A stretch of DNA of 28,388 nt from an uncultured Ruaniaceae bacterium (GTDB taxonomy: Bacteria; Actinomycetota; Actinomycetes; Actinomycetales; Beutenbergiaceae), in contig CALKWS010000404.1 in the NCBI GenBank assembly GCA_938004115.1, positions 1-28,388 on the forward strand, in the 5' to 3' direction. Below the pieces are notes generated by a model. That model was given only the letters and a program-made list of their open reading frames with translations, was not told the origin of the DNA and did not search any database. Below, piece by piece: positions 1 to 7,474 of the stretch; the first letter of the stretch is position 1; each line of letters begins with the position of its first letter. Made by a program: the position numbers and the translations under genes.

Positions 1-651
1 GACCCGCGCGACCCGAACGTCATGTACTACCTCACGGTGTACAACGAGCCGATGCTGCAGCCGGCCGAGCCGGAGGACGTGGACGTGGAGGGCATCCTCA
101 AGGGCATCTACTCCCTGGCCGCCCCGCCGCAGGGGGATGGCCCCGAGGCACATATCCTCTCCTCCGGGGTGGCGGTGCCCTGGGCGTTGAAGGCCCGGGA
201 CGTGCTCGCCGAGGAGTGGGGCGTGCGGGCCGGGGTGTGGTCGGTCACCAGCTGGACGGAACTGCGCCGGGACGCCCTGGACGCCGACCAGCAGGCCTTC
301 ATCGATCCCGACGCCGAGCCGCGCACCCCCTACCTGGTGCAGAAGTTGCAGGGTACGCAGGGACCGTTCGTGGGCGTGACCGACTACGACCGGCAGCTGC
401 CCGACCAGATCCGGGCCTGGGTCCCGGGTGAGTACTGGGTGCTCGGCGCCGACGGGTACGGCTTCTCCGACACCCGCCCGGCGGTGCGGCGGCACTTCCT
501 GATCGACACCGAGTCGATCGTCACCCGCACCCTGCAGGCACTGGCGGCGGCCGGCAAGGTGGACCCGGAGGCGCCCAAGAAGGCGCTGGCGAAGTACGAC
601 CTTCGGGACGTCAACGCCGGCACCACCGGCACCGCCGGCGGAGACGCCTGA
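1..651 (+). CDS. aceE: Pyruvate dehydrogenase E1 component, homodimeric type (3' part)
   Basis: The frame is open from the first base and ends at TGA 649-651, giving 216 C-terminal residues; the start lies outside the window. The visible part begins DPRDPNVMYYLTVYNEP and contains VTDYDRQLPDQIRAWVP and LGADGYGFSDTRPAVRRHF, which are typical of the C-terminal domain of the homodimeric AceE-type E1 that decarboxylates pyruvate with thiamine diphosphate for the pyruvate dehydrogenase complex. The thiamine-binding core is upstream of the window and cannot be checked. The gene ends just before a strong hairpin at 663-701. Its product, acetyl-CoA, is the precursor used by the fab cluster 2.3 kb downstream. 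The family call is secure; what cannot be seen is the N-terminal two thirds. Confidence 0.96.
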   Translation, partial: DPRDPNVMYYLTVYNEPMLQPAEPEDVDVEGILKGIYSLAAPPQGDGPEAHILSSGVAVPWALKARDVLAEEWGVRAGVWSVTSWTELRRDALDADQQAFIDPDAEPRTPYLVQKLQGTQGPFVGVTDYDRQLPDQIRAWVPGEYWVLGADGYGFSDTRPAVRRHFLIDTESIVTRTLQALAAAGKVDPEAPKKALAKYDLRDVNAGTTGTAGGDA

Positions 652-662
652 ACTAGCGACCC

Positions 663-701
663 AGCGCCGCCCGCCCGGGACCGGTTCCGGCGGGCGGCGC
701 T
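663..701. terminator. Bidirectional intrinsic-type hairpin between convergent aceE and the TPR-like gene
   Basis: A perfect 13-bp stem (AGCGCCGCCCGCC at 663-675 with its complement at 689-701) encloses a 13-nt loop. It lies between the aceE stop (651) and the stop of the opposing gene (765). There is no T-tract, which is common for actinobacterial terminators, and the symmetry would allow it to serve both strands. Confidence 0.75.
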
Positions 702-764
702 GCGCGCGTGCTGCTCACGAGACCCGGCGGTGACCGGAACCGCAACGCCGCCTCGGGCAGCGCC

Positions 765-1454
765 CTAGGAACCTCCGCGGCCGGCACGCTCCTGCGCCGC
801 TGCCACGAAGGGTTCGAGTTCGGCCACCACCTCGGCGGTACCCGGCTGCTCGGCGCCGTACTCGGCCAGGTTCTGCAGATGCGTGCGCGCTTCGTCGGGC
901 CGGTCGGCGTCCAACGCGGCCAGGACCACCTGCCGGCCGGCTTCCGGACTCTGGTGGGAGGGGGCCCAGTGCCCCACGCCGAGTGCCAACGCCTCGGCCG
1001 GCAGGTGCTGGCCGCGGAGCATCTTGATCCCCTCCTCCAGGGCACGTCCGCTGCGGTCGCGTTCACAGGCGGTTCCCAGCCGGCGCAGCGCCGCCTCATG
1101 GTCATCGTCCAGCGACAGCCGGGCCAGTTCGATCAGCGGGTGCCACGCCCGCGGATTCCCGGCCAGTTCCTCGGCCAGCGCCCATTGCGCCGCGCGAATC
1201 CGCGCGTCGACGTCCGAACCGGTGGCCTCGGCGATCAGCGGGTCCTGCTGTTCGGCGCTCTCGGTGCGCCAGCGGATGAGCTCGGCCAACTGGGCGAAGG
1301 CCTGTAGGTCGTTGGGATCCTCGTGCAGGCGTTCACGCAGCGCCGCCTCCTGGGCCTCGGCGTCCTCCGGCTGCGCCGCGCCGGCGTCGCGAGCACCGGC
1401 GTCGGCATTCCGCTTCGGTCGCAGGAGGTCGGTGAGGCGTTGCAGGATACCCAT
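765..1454 (-). CDS. TPR-like conserved protein of unknown function
   Basis: 229 residues, soluble, with no signal peptide or membrane segment. After a charged, alanine-rich N-terminus (about residues 1-45) the protein is a series of amphipathic helices such as NDLQAFAQLAELIRWR, NPRAWHPLIELARLSL and PDEARTHLQNLAEYG, spaced like tetratricopeptide or other helical-repeat proteins. I recognise no catalytic motif, so a scaffold or protein-binding role is inference only. It converges on aceE and diverges from fasR, sharing a 63-bp promoter region with it. The ATG at 1452-1454 has no Shine-Dalgarno sequence, but TACCCT (1461-1466, minus) sits 6 nt before it, suggesting a leaderless transcript. Stop is TAG at 765-767. 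Confidence 0.8.
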   Translation of the reverse strand: MGILQRLTDLLRPKRNADAGARDAGAAQPEDAEAQEAALRERLHEDPNDLQAFAQLAELIRWRTESAEQQDPLIAEATGSDVDARIRAAQWALAEELAGNPRAWHPLIELARLSLDDDHEAALRRLGTACERDRSGRALEEGIKMLRGQHLPAEALALGVGHWAPSHQSPEAGRQVVLAALDADRPDEARTHLQNLAEYGAEQPGTAEVVAELEPFVAAAQERAGRGGS

Positions 1455-1460
1455 GATCCG

Positions 1461-1466
1461 AGGGTA
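1461..1466 (-). promoter_or_regulatory. -10 element of the TPR-like gene, leaderless type
   Basis: On the minus strand TACCCT fits the actinobacterial TAnnnT consensus and is 6 nt from the ATG (1454). Transcription would therefore start at or next to the start codon. I see no convincing -35 element. Confidence 0.5.
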
Positions 1467-1477
1467 ACGGTGATGAC

Positions 1478-1498
1478 GTTTGTCGGCTTCCTACAAAC
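1478..1498. promoter_or_regulatory. Inverted repeat, candidate FasR operator (fasR side)
   Basis: GTTTGT (1478-1483) and ACAAAC (1493-1498) are perfect 6-bp inverted arms separated by 9 bp. The repeat lies in the 63-bp region between the divergent TPR-like gene and fasR, and ends 7 bp before the fasR -10 hexamer (1506-1511). A near copy with the same spacing lies upstream of fabD at 2862-2882. The flanks add GACG on the left and CGTC on the right, offset by 3 nt. Assigning it to FasR is inference from position and from the duplicate. Confidence 0.55.
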
Positions 1499-1505
1499 AA
1501 CGTCC

Positions 1506-1511
1506 TATCCT
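1506..1511 (+). promoter_or_regulatory. fasR -10 element, leaderless type
   Basis: TATCCT matches TAnnnT and is followed by 6 nt (CACTGC) and then the ATG at 1518. There is no Shine-Dalgarno sequence before this ATG. A weak -35 candidate, TTGTCG (1480-1485), lies inside the inverted repeat with a long 20-bp spacer, which would suit an activator-dependent promoter. Confidence 0.5.
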
Positions 1512-1517
1512 CACTGC

Positions 1518-2711
1518 ATGGCCCGCGATGAGGAAGCAACCGCCGACCTGGGTGCGACGGCGCAGATGGTGCGCCGGCTGCGCACCGGATCGGATCTCCT
1601 GACCTCCGCCGCGCTCCGGCGCCTGGATGCCGACCTGGCGTGGTACCGGGCACTACCGGCCGAGGACCGGTCCTGGATCGGACTGGTGGCCCAGGCCGGG
1701 ATCGCCAACTTCATCTCCTGGTACGAGAAGCCCGATTCCGGCTCCTACAACGCCGCAGAGATCTTCCGCGCCGCCCCACCGGAACTCACCCGCTCGATCT
1801 CCTTACAGCACACGCTGCAACTCGTGCGCATCGTGGTCGAGACGGTCGAGGAGCACGCCGAGCAACTCGCACCGGACGGGCAGTACGCCCAGTTGCGTGA
1901 GGCGGTGCTGGTCTACTCCCGTGAGGTCGCCTTCTCCGCGGCCGAGGTGTACGCCCGGGCCGCCGAGACACGGGGGGCATGGGATGCCCGGCTGGAAGCA
2001 CTGGTGGTGGACTCCCTGCTGCGGGGTGACCCCGACGACTCCCTGCACTCCCGGGTCGCCGCGCTGGGCTGGGCCGGGTCCGGCAACACACTGGTGATGG
2101 TGGGCACCACCGACGGCCCGATGGACGAGGTCCGGGCCGCCGAGCTGCGCCGGGCGGCACGCCGGGCCGCCCAGGATGCCCTCGTGGGGGTCCAGGGCGA
2201 TCGGCTGATCGTGGTACTGGGCGGCAGCGGGAACCTGCGCGAACAGGCCGAGACCCTGGTGAACCGGTTCGGGCCCGGGCCGGTGGTGATCGGCCCCTTG
2301 GTGGGCGAACTCGCCGACGCCGGCCGCTCGGCCCGGGCGGCGCTGTCCACCCTGCACGCGGTGCACGCCTGGCCGGCGGCGCCCCGGCCGGTGATGGCCG
2401 ATGAGTTGCTACCCGAGCGGGTGCTCATGGGGGACCCCGATGCGCACCGCACCATGCTCAGCGAGGTGTATGCCCCGCTGCTGGCGGTCGGGGGCCCGCT
2501 GTTGCAGACCCTGTCGACCTACCTGAACGAGGGCCGGTCGCTGGAGGCCACCGCGCGGCAACTGTATGTGCATCCCAACACGGTGCGGTACCGGCTCCGG
2601 CGGATCAGCACCATCACCGGCTGGGATCCCACCGACGCCCGGGAGGGTTTCGTGCTCCAGATCGCCATCGCCCTCGGGCGACTGGACGACAGCACGGGCG
2701 CCGGCCGCTGA
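1518..2711 (+). CDS. fasR: PucR-family transcriptional regulator of fatty acid synthesis
   Basis: 397 residues from ATG 1518. The frame stays open upstream to 1323, but that part overlaps the divergent gene, and a -10 hexamer lies 6 nt before 1518. The C-terminal 70 residues contain the PucR helix-turn-helix (STYLNEGRSLEATARQLYVH then PNTVRYRLRRISTITGWD); the middle (about 190-310) resembles the GGDEF-like domain of this family, and the N-terminal 160 residues form a helical region. A PucR-type regulator directly upstream of fabD-fabH-acpP-fabF is the arrangement known for FasR in Streptomyces, where it controls the fab operon. A shared inverted repeat upstream of fasR and fabD supports autoregulation and fab control here. 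The family is certain; the name rests on synteny. Confidence 0.85.
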   Translation: MARDEEATADLGATAQMVRRLRTGSDLLTSAALRRLDADLAWYRALPAEDRSWIGLVAQAGIANFISWYEKPDSGSYNAAEIFRAAPPELTRSISLQHTLQLVRIVVETVEEHAEQLAPDGQYAQLREAVLVYSREVAFSAAEVYARAAETRGAWDARLEALVVDSLLRGDPDDSLHSRVAALGWAGSGNTLVMVGTTDGPMDEVRAAELRRAARRAAQDALVGVQGDRLIVVLGGSGNLREQAETLVNRFGPGPVVIGPLVGELADAGRSARAALSTLHAVHAWPAAPRPVMADELLPERVLMGDPDAHRTMLSEVYAPLLAVGGPLLQTLSTYLNEGRSLEATARQLYVHPNTVRYRLRRISTITGWDPTDAREGFVLQIAIALGRLDDSTGAGR

Positions 2712-2777
2712 CCCGGCGCCGGCGGAGACCTTCGGCGGAAACCGCCAAACGATCCCGCACAGCCCGGTGTACACCCA

Positions 2778-2836
2778 AAGAGCCCCGCGGCGTACAAACG
2801 GCTGTGCCTCGCGCCACACACGCCACCGGGGCTCTT
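2778..2836 (+). terminator. Long-stem hairpin between fasR and fabD, terminator or attenuator
   Basis: AAGAGCCCCG (2778-2787) is perfectly complementary to CGGGGCTCTT (2827-2836), and an inner pair GGCGT (2789-2793) with ACGCC (2820-2824) extends the stem to about 15 bp with small bulges. The inner loop of about 26 nt contains further short GC pairings. It follows the fasR stop by 66 bp and precedes the fabD promoter region, so termination of fasR is the simplest role. Confidence 0.5.
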
Positions 2837-2861
2837 CTGCCGCAGCGCCGCCGTGAGTATG

Positions 2862-2882
2862 GTTTGTGGCATTACTACAACC
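2862..2882. promoter_or_regulatory. Inverted repeat, candidate FasR operator (fabD side)
   Basis: GTTTGT (2862-2867), 9-bp spacer, ACAACC (2877-2882). It has the same half-site and spacing as the repeat at 1478-1498 and about 16 of 21 positions are identical. An outer TGG/CCA pair extends the dyad with one extra T. It lies 66 bp upstream of the fabD start. Two -10 candidates flank it: TATGGT (2858-2863, overlapping) and TAGCTT (2892-2897, downstream). Which one is used decides whether a bound protein would block or activate. Confidence 0.55.
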
Positions 2883-2948
2883 ACCGGTGCATAGCTTCGT
2901 GCGTTCCATTGTCTGCACCCGTGGCCCTGCGACGGAAAGGTAGAGGGA

Positions 2949-3884
2949 GTGATCGCACTCCTATGTCCGGGCCAAGGCGCCCAGAAACCCGGCATGCTCA
3001 CCCCGTGGCTGGAGCAGGACTCGGCCGCCGGGCTGCTCGCCGACTTCAGTGCCGCCGCCGATGTGGATCTGCGTGCGATGGGCACCGTGGCGGACGCCGA
3101 GACCATAAAGGACACGGCCGTCGCCCAGCCGCTCATCGTCGCCACCTCGCTGCTGGCGCTCGACCGGCTCCAGCAGGCACTCGGCCCGCTATCGACGTGG
3201 GCCGGCGCCGTGGCCGGGCACTCGGTGGGTGAATTCGCCGCCGTGGCGGCGGCCGGGGTGCTCGATCCGGCCGAGGCCATCCGGCTGGTGGCCATCCGCG
3301 GCCGTGCCATGGCCGCGGCCGCTGCGGAGGAATCGACCGGCATGGCCGCCGTGATGGGCGGGGAGCCGGAGCAGGTGCTCACCGCACTGGAGGCCCTGGA
3401 CCTGGTGGGCGCGAACATCAACGGGGCCGGCCAGATCGTGGCCGCGGGAAGCACCGGGGCGATCGAGCAGTTGCGCGCCGACCCGCCGGCCGGGACCCGG
3501 GTGGTACCGCTGGCCGTGGCCGGCGCGTTCCACACCAGGTACATGGCACCGGCGACCGAACCTGTCGCGACCGCCACTGGCTCACTCTCCCCCGCCGACC
3601 CCGCGATCACGCTACTGTCCAACGCCGATGGGCAACCGGTGCACGACGGGGCCGCCGCCCTGACCCGGTTGGCAGACCAGATCACCGCCCCGGTGCGGTG
3701 GGACCTGTGCCAGCAGTACCTGGCCGACGACGGCGTGCGCTTGGTCATCGAACTCGCCCCCGGCGGGGTGCTCACCGGACTGGCCCGGCGCGCGCTGCCC
3801 GGCGTGCAGACCGTGGCGATCAAGAAGCCCGACGACGTGGAGCAGGCCGTGGCGGCAGTGCAGGCCATCAAGGAGGACCAATGA
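2949..3884 (+). CDS. fabD: Malonyl-CoA:ACP transacylase
   Basis: 311 residues from GTG 2949, with AGAGGGA just upstream as ribosome binding site. FabD transfers malonyl from CoA to the acyl carrier protein, supplying the extender unit for elongation. The N-terminal CPGQGAQ motif (residues 6-12), the nucleophile Ser92 in GHSVGE (91-95 region), Arg117 in AIRGRAM and the catalytic His195 in GAFHTRYM are all present, and length is normal for the family. The stop overlaps the fabH start (ATGA at 3881-3884), so the two are translationally coupled in the order fabD-fabH-acpP-fabF. The candidate FasR operator lies in its upstream region. Confidence 0.97.
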   Translation: MIALLCPGQGAQKPGMLTPWLEQDSAAGLLADFSAAADVDLRAMGTVADAETIKDTAVAQPLIVATSLLALDRLQQALGPLSTWAGAVAGHSVGEFAAVAAAGVLDPAEAIRLVAIRGRAMAAAAAEESTGMAAVMGGEPEQVLTALEALDLVGANINGAGQIVAAGSTGAIEQLRADPPAGTRVVPLAVAGAFHTRYMAPATEPVATATGSLSPADPAITLLSNADGQPVHDGAAALTRLADQITAPVRWDLCQQYLADDGVRLVIELAPGGVLTGLARRALPGVQTVAIKKPDDVEQAVAAVQAIKEDQ

Positions 3885-4924
3885 CCCGGCTGTTACAGAC
3901 CTCTCCGGTGCAGGCCACCCAGATCCTGGCGGTGGGCGGTGTGCGCGGGGACCGGGTCGTCGCCAACGACGACATCGTCGGCCCGATCAACTCCTCCGAT
4001 GAGTGGATCCGGCAGCGCACCGGGATCGCCACCCGCGTCTACGCCAGCCAGAGCGTGCTGGAACTCGCCCGCGGCGCCGCCGAGGACGTGCTCGGCAAGG
4101 CGGGCATGAGCGGGGCCGACATCGACGCGGTGGTGGTCTCCACCGTCACGCACTTCGAGCAGACGCCGTCGCTGGCGGCGCAACTGACCGACCTGATCGG
4201 TGCCACCCCTGCCCCGGCCTTCGACATCTCGGCCGCCTGCGCGGGGTACTGCTACGGGATCGCCCAGGCCGATGCCCTGGTCCGCGCCGGCACCGCGCGG
4301 CACGTGCTCGTGGTGGGCGTGGAGAAGATGAGCGACTACATCGACCCCACCGACCGCACGATCTCGTTCCTGCTGGGCGACGGCGCCGGCGCGGCGATCG
4401 TCGGTCCCTCCCCCGAACCGAAGATCGGCCCCACGGTCTGGGGCAGCGACGGCGGACAGGCCTCGGCCATCTATCAGACGCACTCCTGGCTGGACCACCG
4501 GCGGGCCGAACTGGGTCAGGAGGTCCCCGAGACCCCGCACCAGGCCGAGGAGGTCTCCACCATGCAGACCCCGACGCTGCGGCAGCAGGGGCCCACCGTG
4601 TTCAAGTGGGTGATCTCCACGATGCCCGGAATCGCCCGCCGGGCCGCCGAGGCCGCCGGTGTGGACCTGCACGACATCGACGTGTTCGTCCCGCACCAGG
4701 CGAACATGCGGATCACCGACCAATTGCTGAAACAGCTCAAACTGCGCGACGACGTGGTGGTGGGCCGGGACATCGCCGACACCGGAAACACCTCGGCCGC
4801 CTCGATCCCGTTGGCCACCGAACGCCTGCTGCGTGAGGGCAGCGCGAAGAGCGGGGACCTGGCGCTGCAGATCGGATTCGGAGCCGGACTGGTCTACGCC
4901 GCTCAAGTAGTGGTCCTCCCGTGA
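3881..4924 (+). CDS. fabH: Beta-ketoacyl-ACP synthase III
   Basis: 347 residues from ATG 3881, preceded by AAGGAGG inside the fabD end. FabH condenses an acyl-CoA primer with malonyl-ACP to begin fatty acid synthesis; in actinobacteria it commonly accepts branched primers, but specificity cannot be read here. The catalytic triad is complete: Cys120 in DISAACAGYCYG, His272 in VPHQANMR and Asn303 in DTGNTSAASIP. The C-terminal GFGAGLVYAAQVV is typical. Residues 195-235 form a longer variable loop rich in Glu and Gln. Start and coupling with fabD are well supported. Confidence 0.97.
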   Translation: MTRLLQTSPVQATQILAVGGVRGDRVVANDDIVGPINSSDEWIRQRTGIATRVYASQSVLELARGAAEDVLGKAGMSGADIDAVVVSTVTHFEQTPSLAAQLTDLIGATPAPAFDISAACAGYCYGIAQADALVRAGTARHVLVVGVEKMSDYIDPTDRTISFLLGDGAGAAIVGPSPEPKIGPTVWGSDGGQASAIYQTHSWLDHRRAELGQEVPETPHQAEEVSTMQTPTLRQQGPTVFKWVISTMPGIARRAAEAAGVDLHDIDVFVPHQANMRITDQLLKQLKLRDDVVVGRDIADTGNTSAASIPLATERLLREGSAKSGDLALQIGFGAGLVYAAQVVVLP

Positions 4925-5018
4925 AAACGCCGGTGTGGATCACCTGCATCGCCCCGCCGGTGCACCACACTGCATCAGTGCACGACCCGACAACGCCGCA
5001 CAACCAGAAGGAGACATG

Positions 5019-5267
5019 ATGGCGCACAGCGAAGAAGACATCCTGGCCGGCCTGGCCGAGATCGTGAACGAGGAGACCGGGCTGCCCACCGACCAGGTGC
5101 AGCCGGAGAAGTCCTTCACCGACGATCTGGACATCGACTCCCTGTCCATGATGACGATCGTCACCCTGGCCGAGGAGAAGTTCGAGGTCCGCATCCCGGA
5201 CGAGGAGGTCAAGAACCTGGCCACCGTCGGGGACGCCGTCAAGTACATCACCGCCAACCAGGGCTGA
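5019..5267 (+). CDS. acpP: Acyl carrier protein
   Basis: 82 residues, acidic, carrying growing acyl chains for the type II synthase. Ser41 in LDIDSLSM is the phosphopantetheine attachment site. Two ATGs are adjacent (5016 and 5019). AAGGAG at 5008-5013 has 5 nt to the second and only 2 nt to the first, so 5019 is chosen; the frame is open further upstream but that part lacks ACP similarity. It sits 94 bp after fabH and 101 bp before fabF. A very strong hairpin just downstream (5282-5326) could raise ACP levels relative to fabF. Confidence 0.96.
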   Translation: MAHSEEDILAGLAEIVNEETGLPTDQVQPEKSFTDDLDIDSLSMMTIVTLAEEKFEVRIPDEEVKNLATVGDAVKYITANQG

Positions 5268-5281
5268 CCGCACCCGTCCGC

Positions 5282-5326
5282 GTGCGCCGCTGGCCCGCAC
5301 CACCCCTGGTGCGCCAGCGGCCGCAC
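5282..5326 (+). terminator. Strong hairpin in the acpP-fabF spacer, partial terminator or mRNA stabiliser
   Basis: CGCACCA/TGGTGCG closes a CCCC tetraloop (5303-5306); after a 2-nt bulge the stem continues with CCGCTGG/CCAGCGG, and after a 1-nt bulge with GTGCG/CGCAC. That is about 19 bp, almost all GC. It starts 15 nt after the acpP stop and ends 43 nt before the fabF start. No T-tract follows. Confidence 0.7.
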
Positions 5327-5368
5327 CGGTCCCCGCAGGATCCCGCAGGCACCACGTGAGGAAATGGC

Positions 5369-6613
5369 ATGAGCGATAAGACCGAGGTCGTCGTTACCGG
5401 CTTGGGTGCCACCACCCCCCTGGGTGGGGACGTGCCCAGCACCTGGGAGGCTGCGCTCGCCGGTCGGTCCGGCGTGCGGACCCTGGAGCAGGACTGGGTC
5501 GGCGAGTACGAGTTGCCGGTCACGTTCGCCGGACAGCTGGCCGTTCCCGCCCAGGACGTCCTCCCCCGACCGCAGATCCGCCGGATGGACCCCAGCGCGC
5601 AGTACGCGATGATCGCCGCGCGTGAGGCGTGGGCGGACGCGGGGCAGCCCGAGGTTGCCGGGGAACGCCTGGGGGCGGTCATCGCCTCCGGGATCGGCGG
5701 GGTGTGGACCCTGCTGGATGCCTGGGACACCCTGAAGGAGAAGGGTGTGCGCCGGGTGCTCCCGCTCACGGTGCCGATGCTCATGCCCAACTCCCCCGCG
5801 GCCTACGTCTCCCTGGAGGTCGGCGCCAAGGCCGGCGCACACACACCAGTGTCGGCGTGCGCCTCGGGTGCCGAGGCGATCGGCTACGGACTGAACATGA
5901 TCCGCAGCGGCCGCGCCGACGTCGTTCTCGTGGGCGGCACCGAAGCGGCGATCCACCCGCTCCCGATCGCGGCCTTCGCCAAGATGCAGGCACTGTCCAC
6001 CCGCAACGAGGATCCGGCCGGAGCCTCACGCCCCTATGACGTGAACCGGGACGGCTTCGTGCTCGGTGAGGGCGCCGGCGTGATCGTCCTGGAGCGTGCG
6101 GACCATGCTCGGGCTCGCGGCGCCACGATCTACGCCCGAGTGGCGGGCGTGGGCATGAGCGCCGACGCCTACGACATCGCCCCGCCCGACCCGTCGGGTA
6201 CCGGCCAGGCCCGTGCCACCGACCTCGCGCTGACCGATGCCGGCGTCCAGCCGGCTGACGTGGTGCACGTCAACGCCCACGCCACCTCCACGCCCGCCGG
6301 GGACGGTGTGGAGGCCGCCGCCATCCGGAACGTGCTGGGCGCCAGCGCGGACCAGGTCGCCGTCTCGGGCACCAAGTCCATGACCGGGCACCTGCTCGGC
6401 GGCGCCGGCGCGTTGGAGGCGATCTTCACCATCCTGGCGGTCCGGGACCGCAAGGCTCCGCCCACGATCAACATCACCGAGTTGGAAGAGGGCCTGGGTA
6501 TCGACGTGGTGCGCGACCAGGCGCGGGACCTTCCCCAGGGCGACATCGTTGCGCTGAACAACGCCTTCGGCTTCGGCGGGCACAACGTGACCCTGGCGAT
6601 CACCCCGGCCTGA
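5369..6613 (+). CDS. fabF: Beta-ketoacyl-ACP synthase II
   Basis: 414 residues from ATG 5369, with GAGGA 6 nt upstream. FabF condenses acyl-ACP with malonyl-ACP during elongation. The Cys-His-His triad is present: Cys164 in SACASGAEAIG, His304 in VNAHATSTPAGD and His341 in KSMTGHLLGGAGALE, with the conserved Lys336. The C-terminal NNAFGFGGHNV is characteristic of the FabF/KAS II family. It is the last gene of the fab cluster and converges on DUF3145. The strong hairpin in the spacer before it may reduce its expression relative to acpP. Confidence 0.96.
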   Translation: MSDKTEVVVTGLGATTPLGGDVPSTWEAALAGRSGVRTLEQDWVGEYELPVTFAGQLAVPAQDVLPRPQIRRMDPSAQYAMIAAREAWADAGQPEVAGERLGAVIASGIGGVWTLLDAWDTLKEKGVRRVLPLTVPMLMPNSPAAYVSLEVGAKAGAHTPVSACASGAEAIGYGLNMIRSGRADVVLVGGTEAAIHPLPIAAFAKMQALSTRNEDPAGASRPYDVNRDGFVLGEGAGVIVLERADHARARGATIYARVAGVGMSADAYDIAPPDPSGTGQARATDLALTDAGVQPADVVHVNAHATSTPAGDGVEAAAIRNVLGASADQVAVSGTKSMTGHLLGGAGALEAIFTILAVRDRKAPPTINITELEEGLGIDVVRDQARDLPQGDIVALNNAFGFGGHNVTLAITPA

Positions 6614-6757
6614 GCCCGCCCCCGCACCGCGCCCCGCAACTGCGGTTCGAGGTACGGTTATCGCTCCCAGGACCGCACCGCGGACGGTGACGGGCACCGC
6701 CAACGCCGCCGGCCCACGGTCCCCCGAGGACGCGGACCGCCGTGCCGCGGGTCGCGG

Positions 6758-7258
6758 TCAGCCGACCCGGTGCAGCCAGCGCACGGGCACACCGGCCCCG
6801 GCGTAGCGGAACGGCTCGAGTTCGTCGTCCCACGCTTGCCCCAGCGCCAGGTCCAGTTCGCGCCGCAGCGTGACCGGGTCACCGATATGGGCGATTGCCG
6901 CCCTGATCCGATCCTCGGGCACCACCACGTTGCCGTGCACGTCGGTCTGGGCGTGGAAGATGCCCAGGTCAGGGGTGTGGCTCCAGCGTGCGCCGTCGCT
7001 GCCGCGGGAGGCCTCCTCGGTCACCTCGTAGCGTAGATGGGTCCACCCGCGTAGCGCCGAGGCGAGCCGGGCGCCGGTTCCGGCCTGGCCGGTCCAGGAC
7101 ATCTCCGCCCGGAGCAGGCCGGGTGCGGCCGGCTGATCCGTCCAGGAGAAGACGACACGAGTATCCAGCACCGAGCCGGTTGCCCATTCGATATGCGGGC
7201 ACAACGCGCGCGGTGCTGAGTGCACGAATATGACACCGCGGGTGATCACACCTGACAT
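6758..7258 (-). CDS. DUF3145 family protein
   Basis: 166 residues from ATG 7258; GGAGGG lies 6 nt upstream on the minus strand, which decides this start over the longer open frame. The sequence starts MSGVITRGVIFVHSAPRALC and contains HIEWATGS, FSWTDQPAAPG and, near the end, LGQAWDDELEPFRYAG, which I recognise as the actinobacterial DUF3145 family. No enzymatic motif, signal peptide or membrane segment is visible. I believe its position next to the fab cluster is common in this group, which suggests, but does not prove, a link to lipid metabolism. Function unknown. Confidence 0.9.
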   Translation of the reverse strand: MSGVITRGVIFVHSAPRALCPHIEWATGSVLDTRVVFSWTDQPAAPGLLRAEMSWTGQAGTGARLASALRGWTHLRYEVTEEASRGSDGARWSHTPDLGIFHAQTDVHGNVVVPEDRIRAAIAHIGDPVTLRRELDLALGQAWDDELEPFRYAGAGVPVRWLHRVG

Positions 7259-7411
7259 GCTGGTCCCTCCGTTTGGTCGAGATACGTCTTCCCCAACGCC
7301 CTCGGTGCCATCCGGTCCAGGCCCGCATCGCGGTCTTGTTACCCCCATCATGCCGTATCGGCACGGTTTTGTGCACCTTTGCCTCTGCGGAGAGTCGCAC
7401 CCCGCCTCGGT

Positions 7412-7440
7412 CGGGCCCCGCCGCCCGGACCCGCGGCCCG
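7412..7440 (-). terminator. GC hairpin downstream of def
   Basis: On the minus strand, 35 nt after the def stop, the segment 7433-7440 (GCGGCCCG) can pair with 7412-7421 (CGGGCCCCGC) as 8 bp with a 2-nt bulge. There is no T-tract. It would separate def from DUF3145; the rest of the 7259-7474 gap shows nothing else convincing. Confidence 0.35.
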
Positions 7441-7474
7441 GAAGGTGCGACCAGCCATCGGGCGGGCGCCGGCG

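Noticed and set aside
1323..1517. A longer N-terminus for fasR
   Set aside because: It would run through the divergent gene's coding region and past a -10 element; the upstream residues do not resemble PucR proteins.
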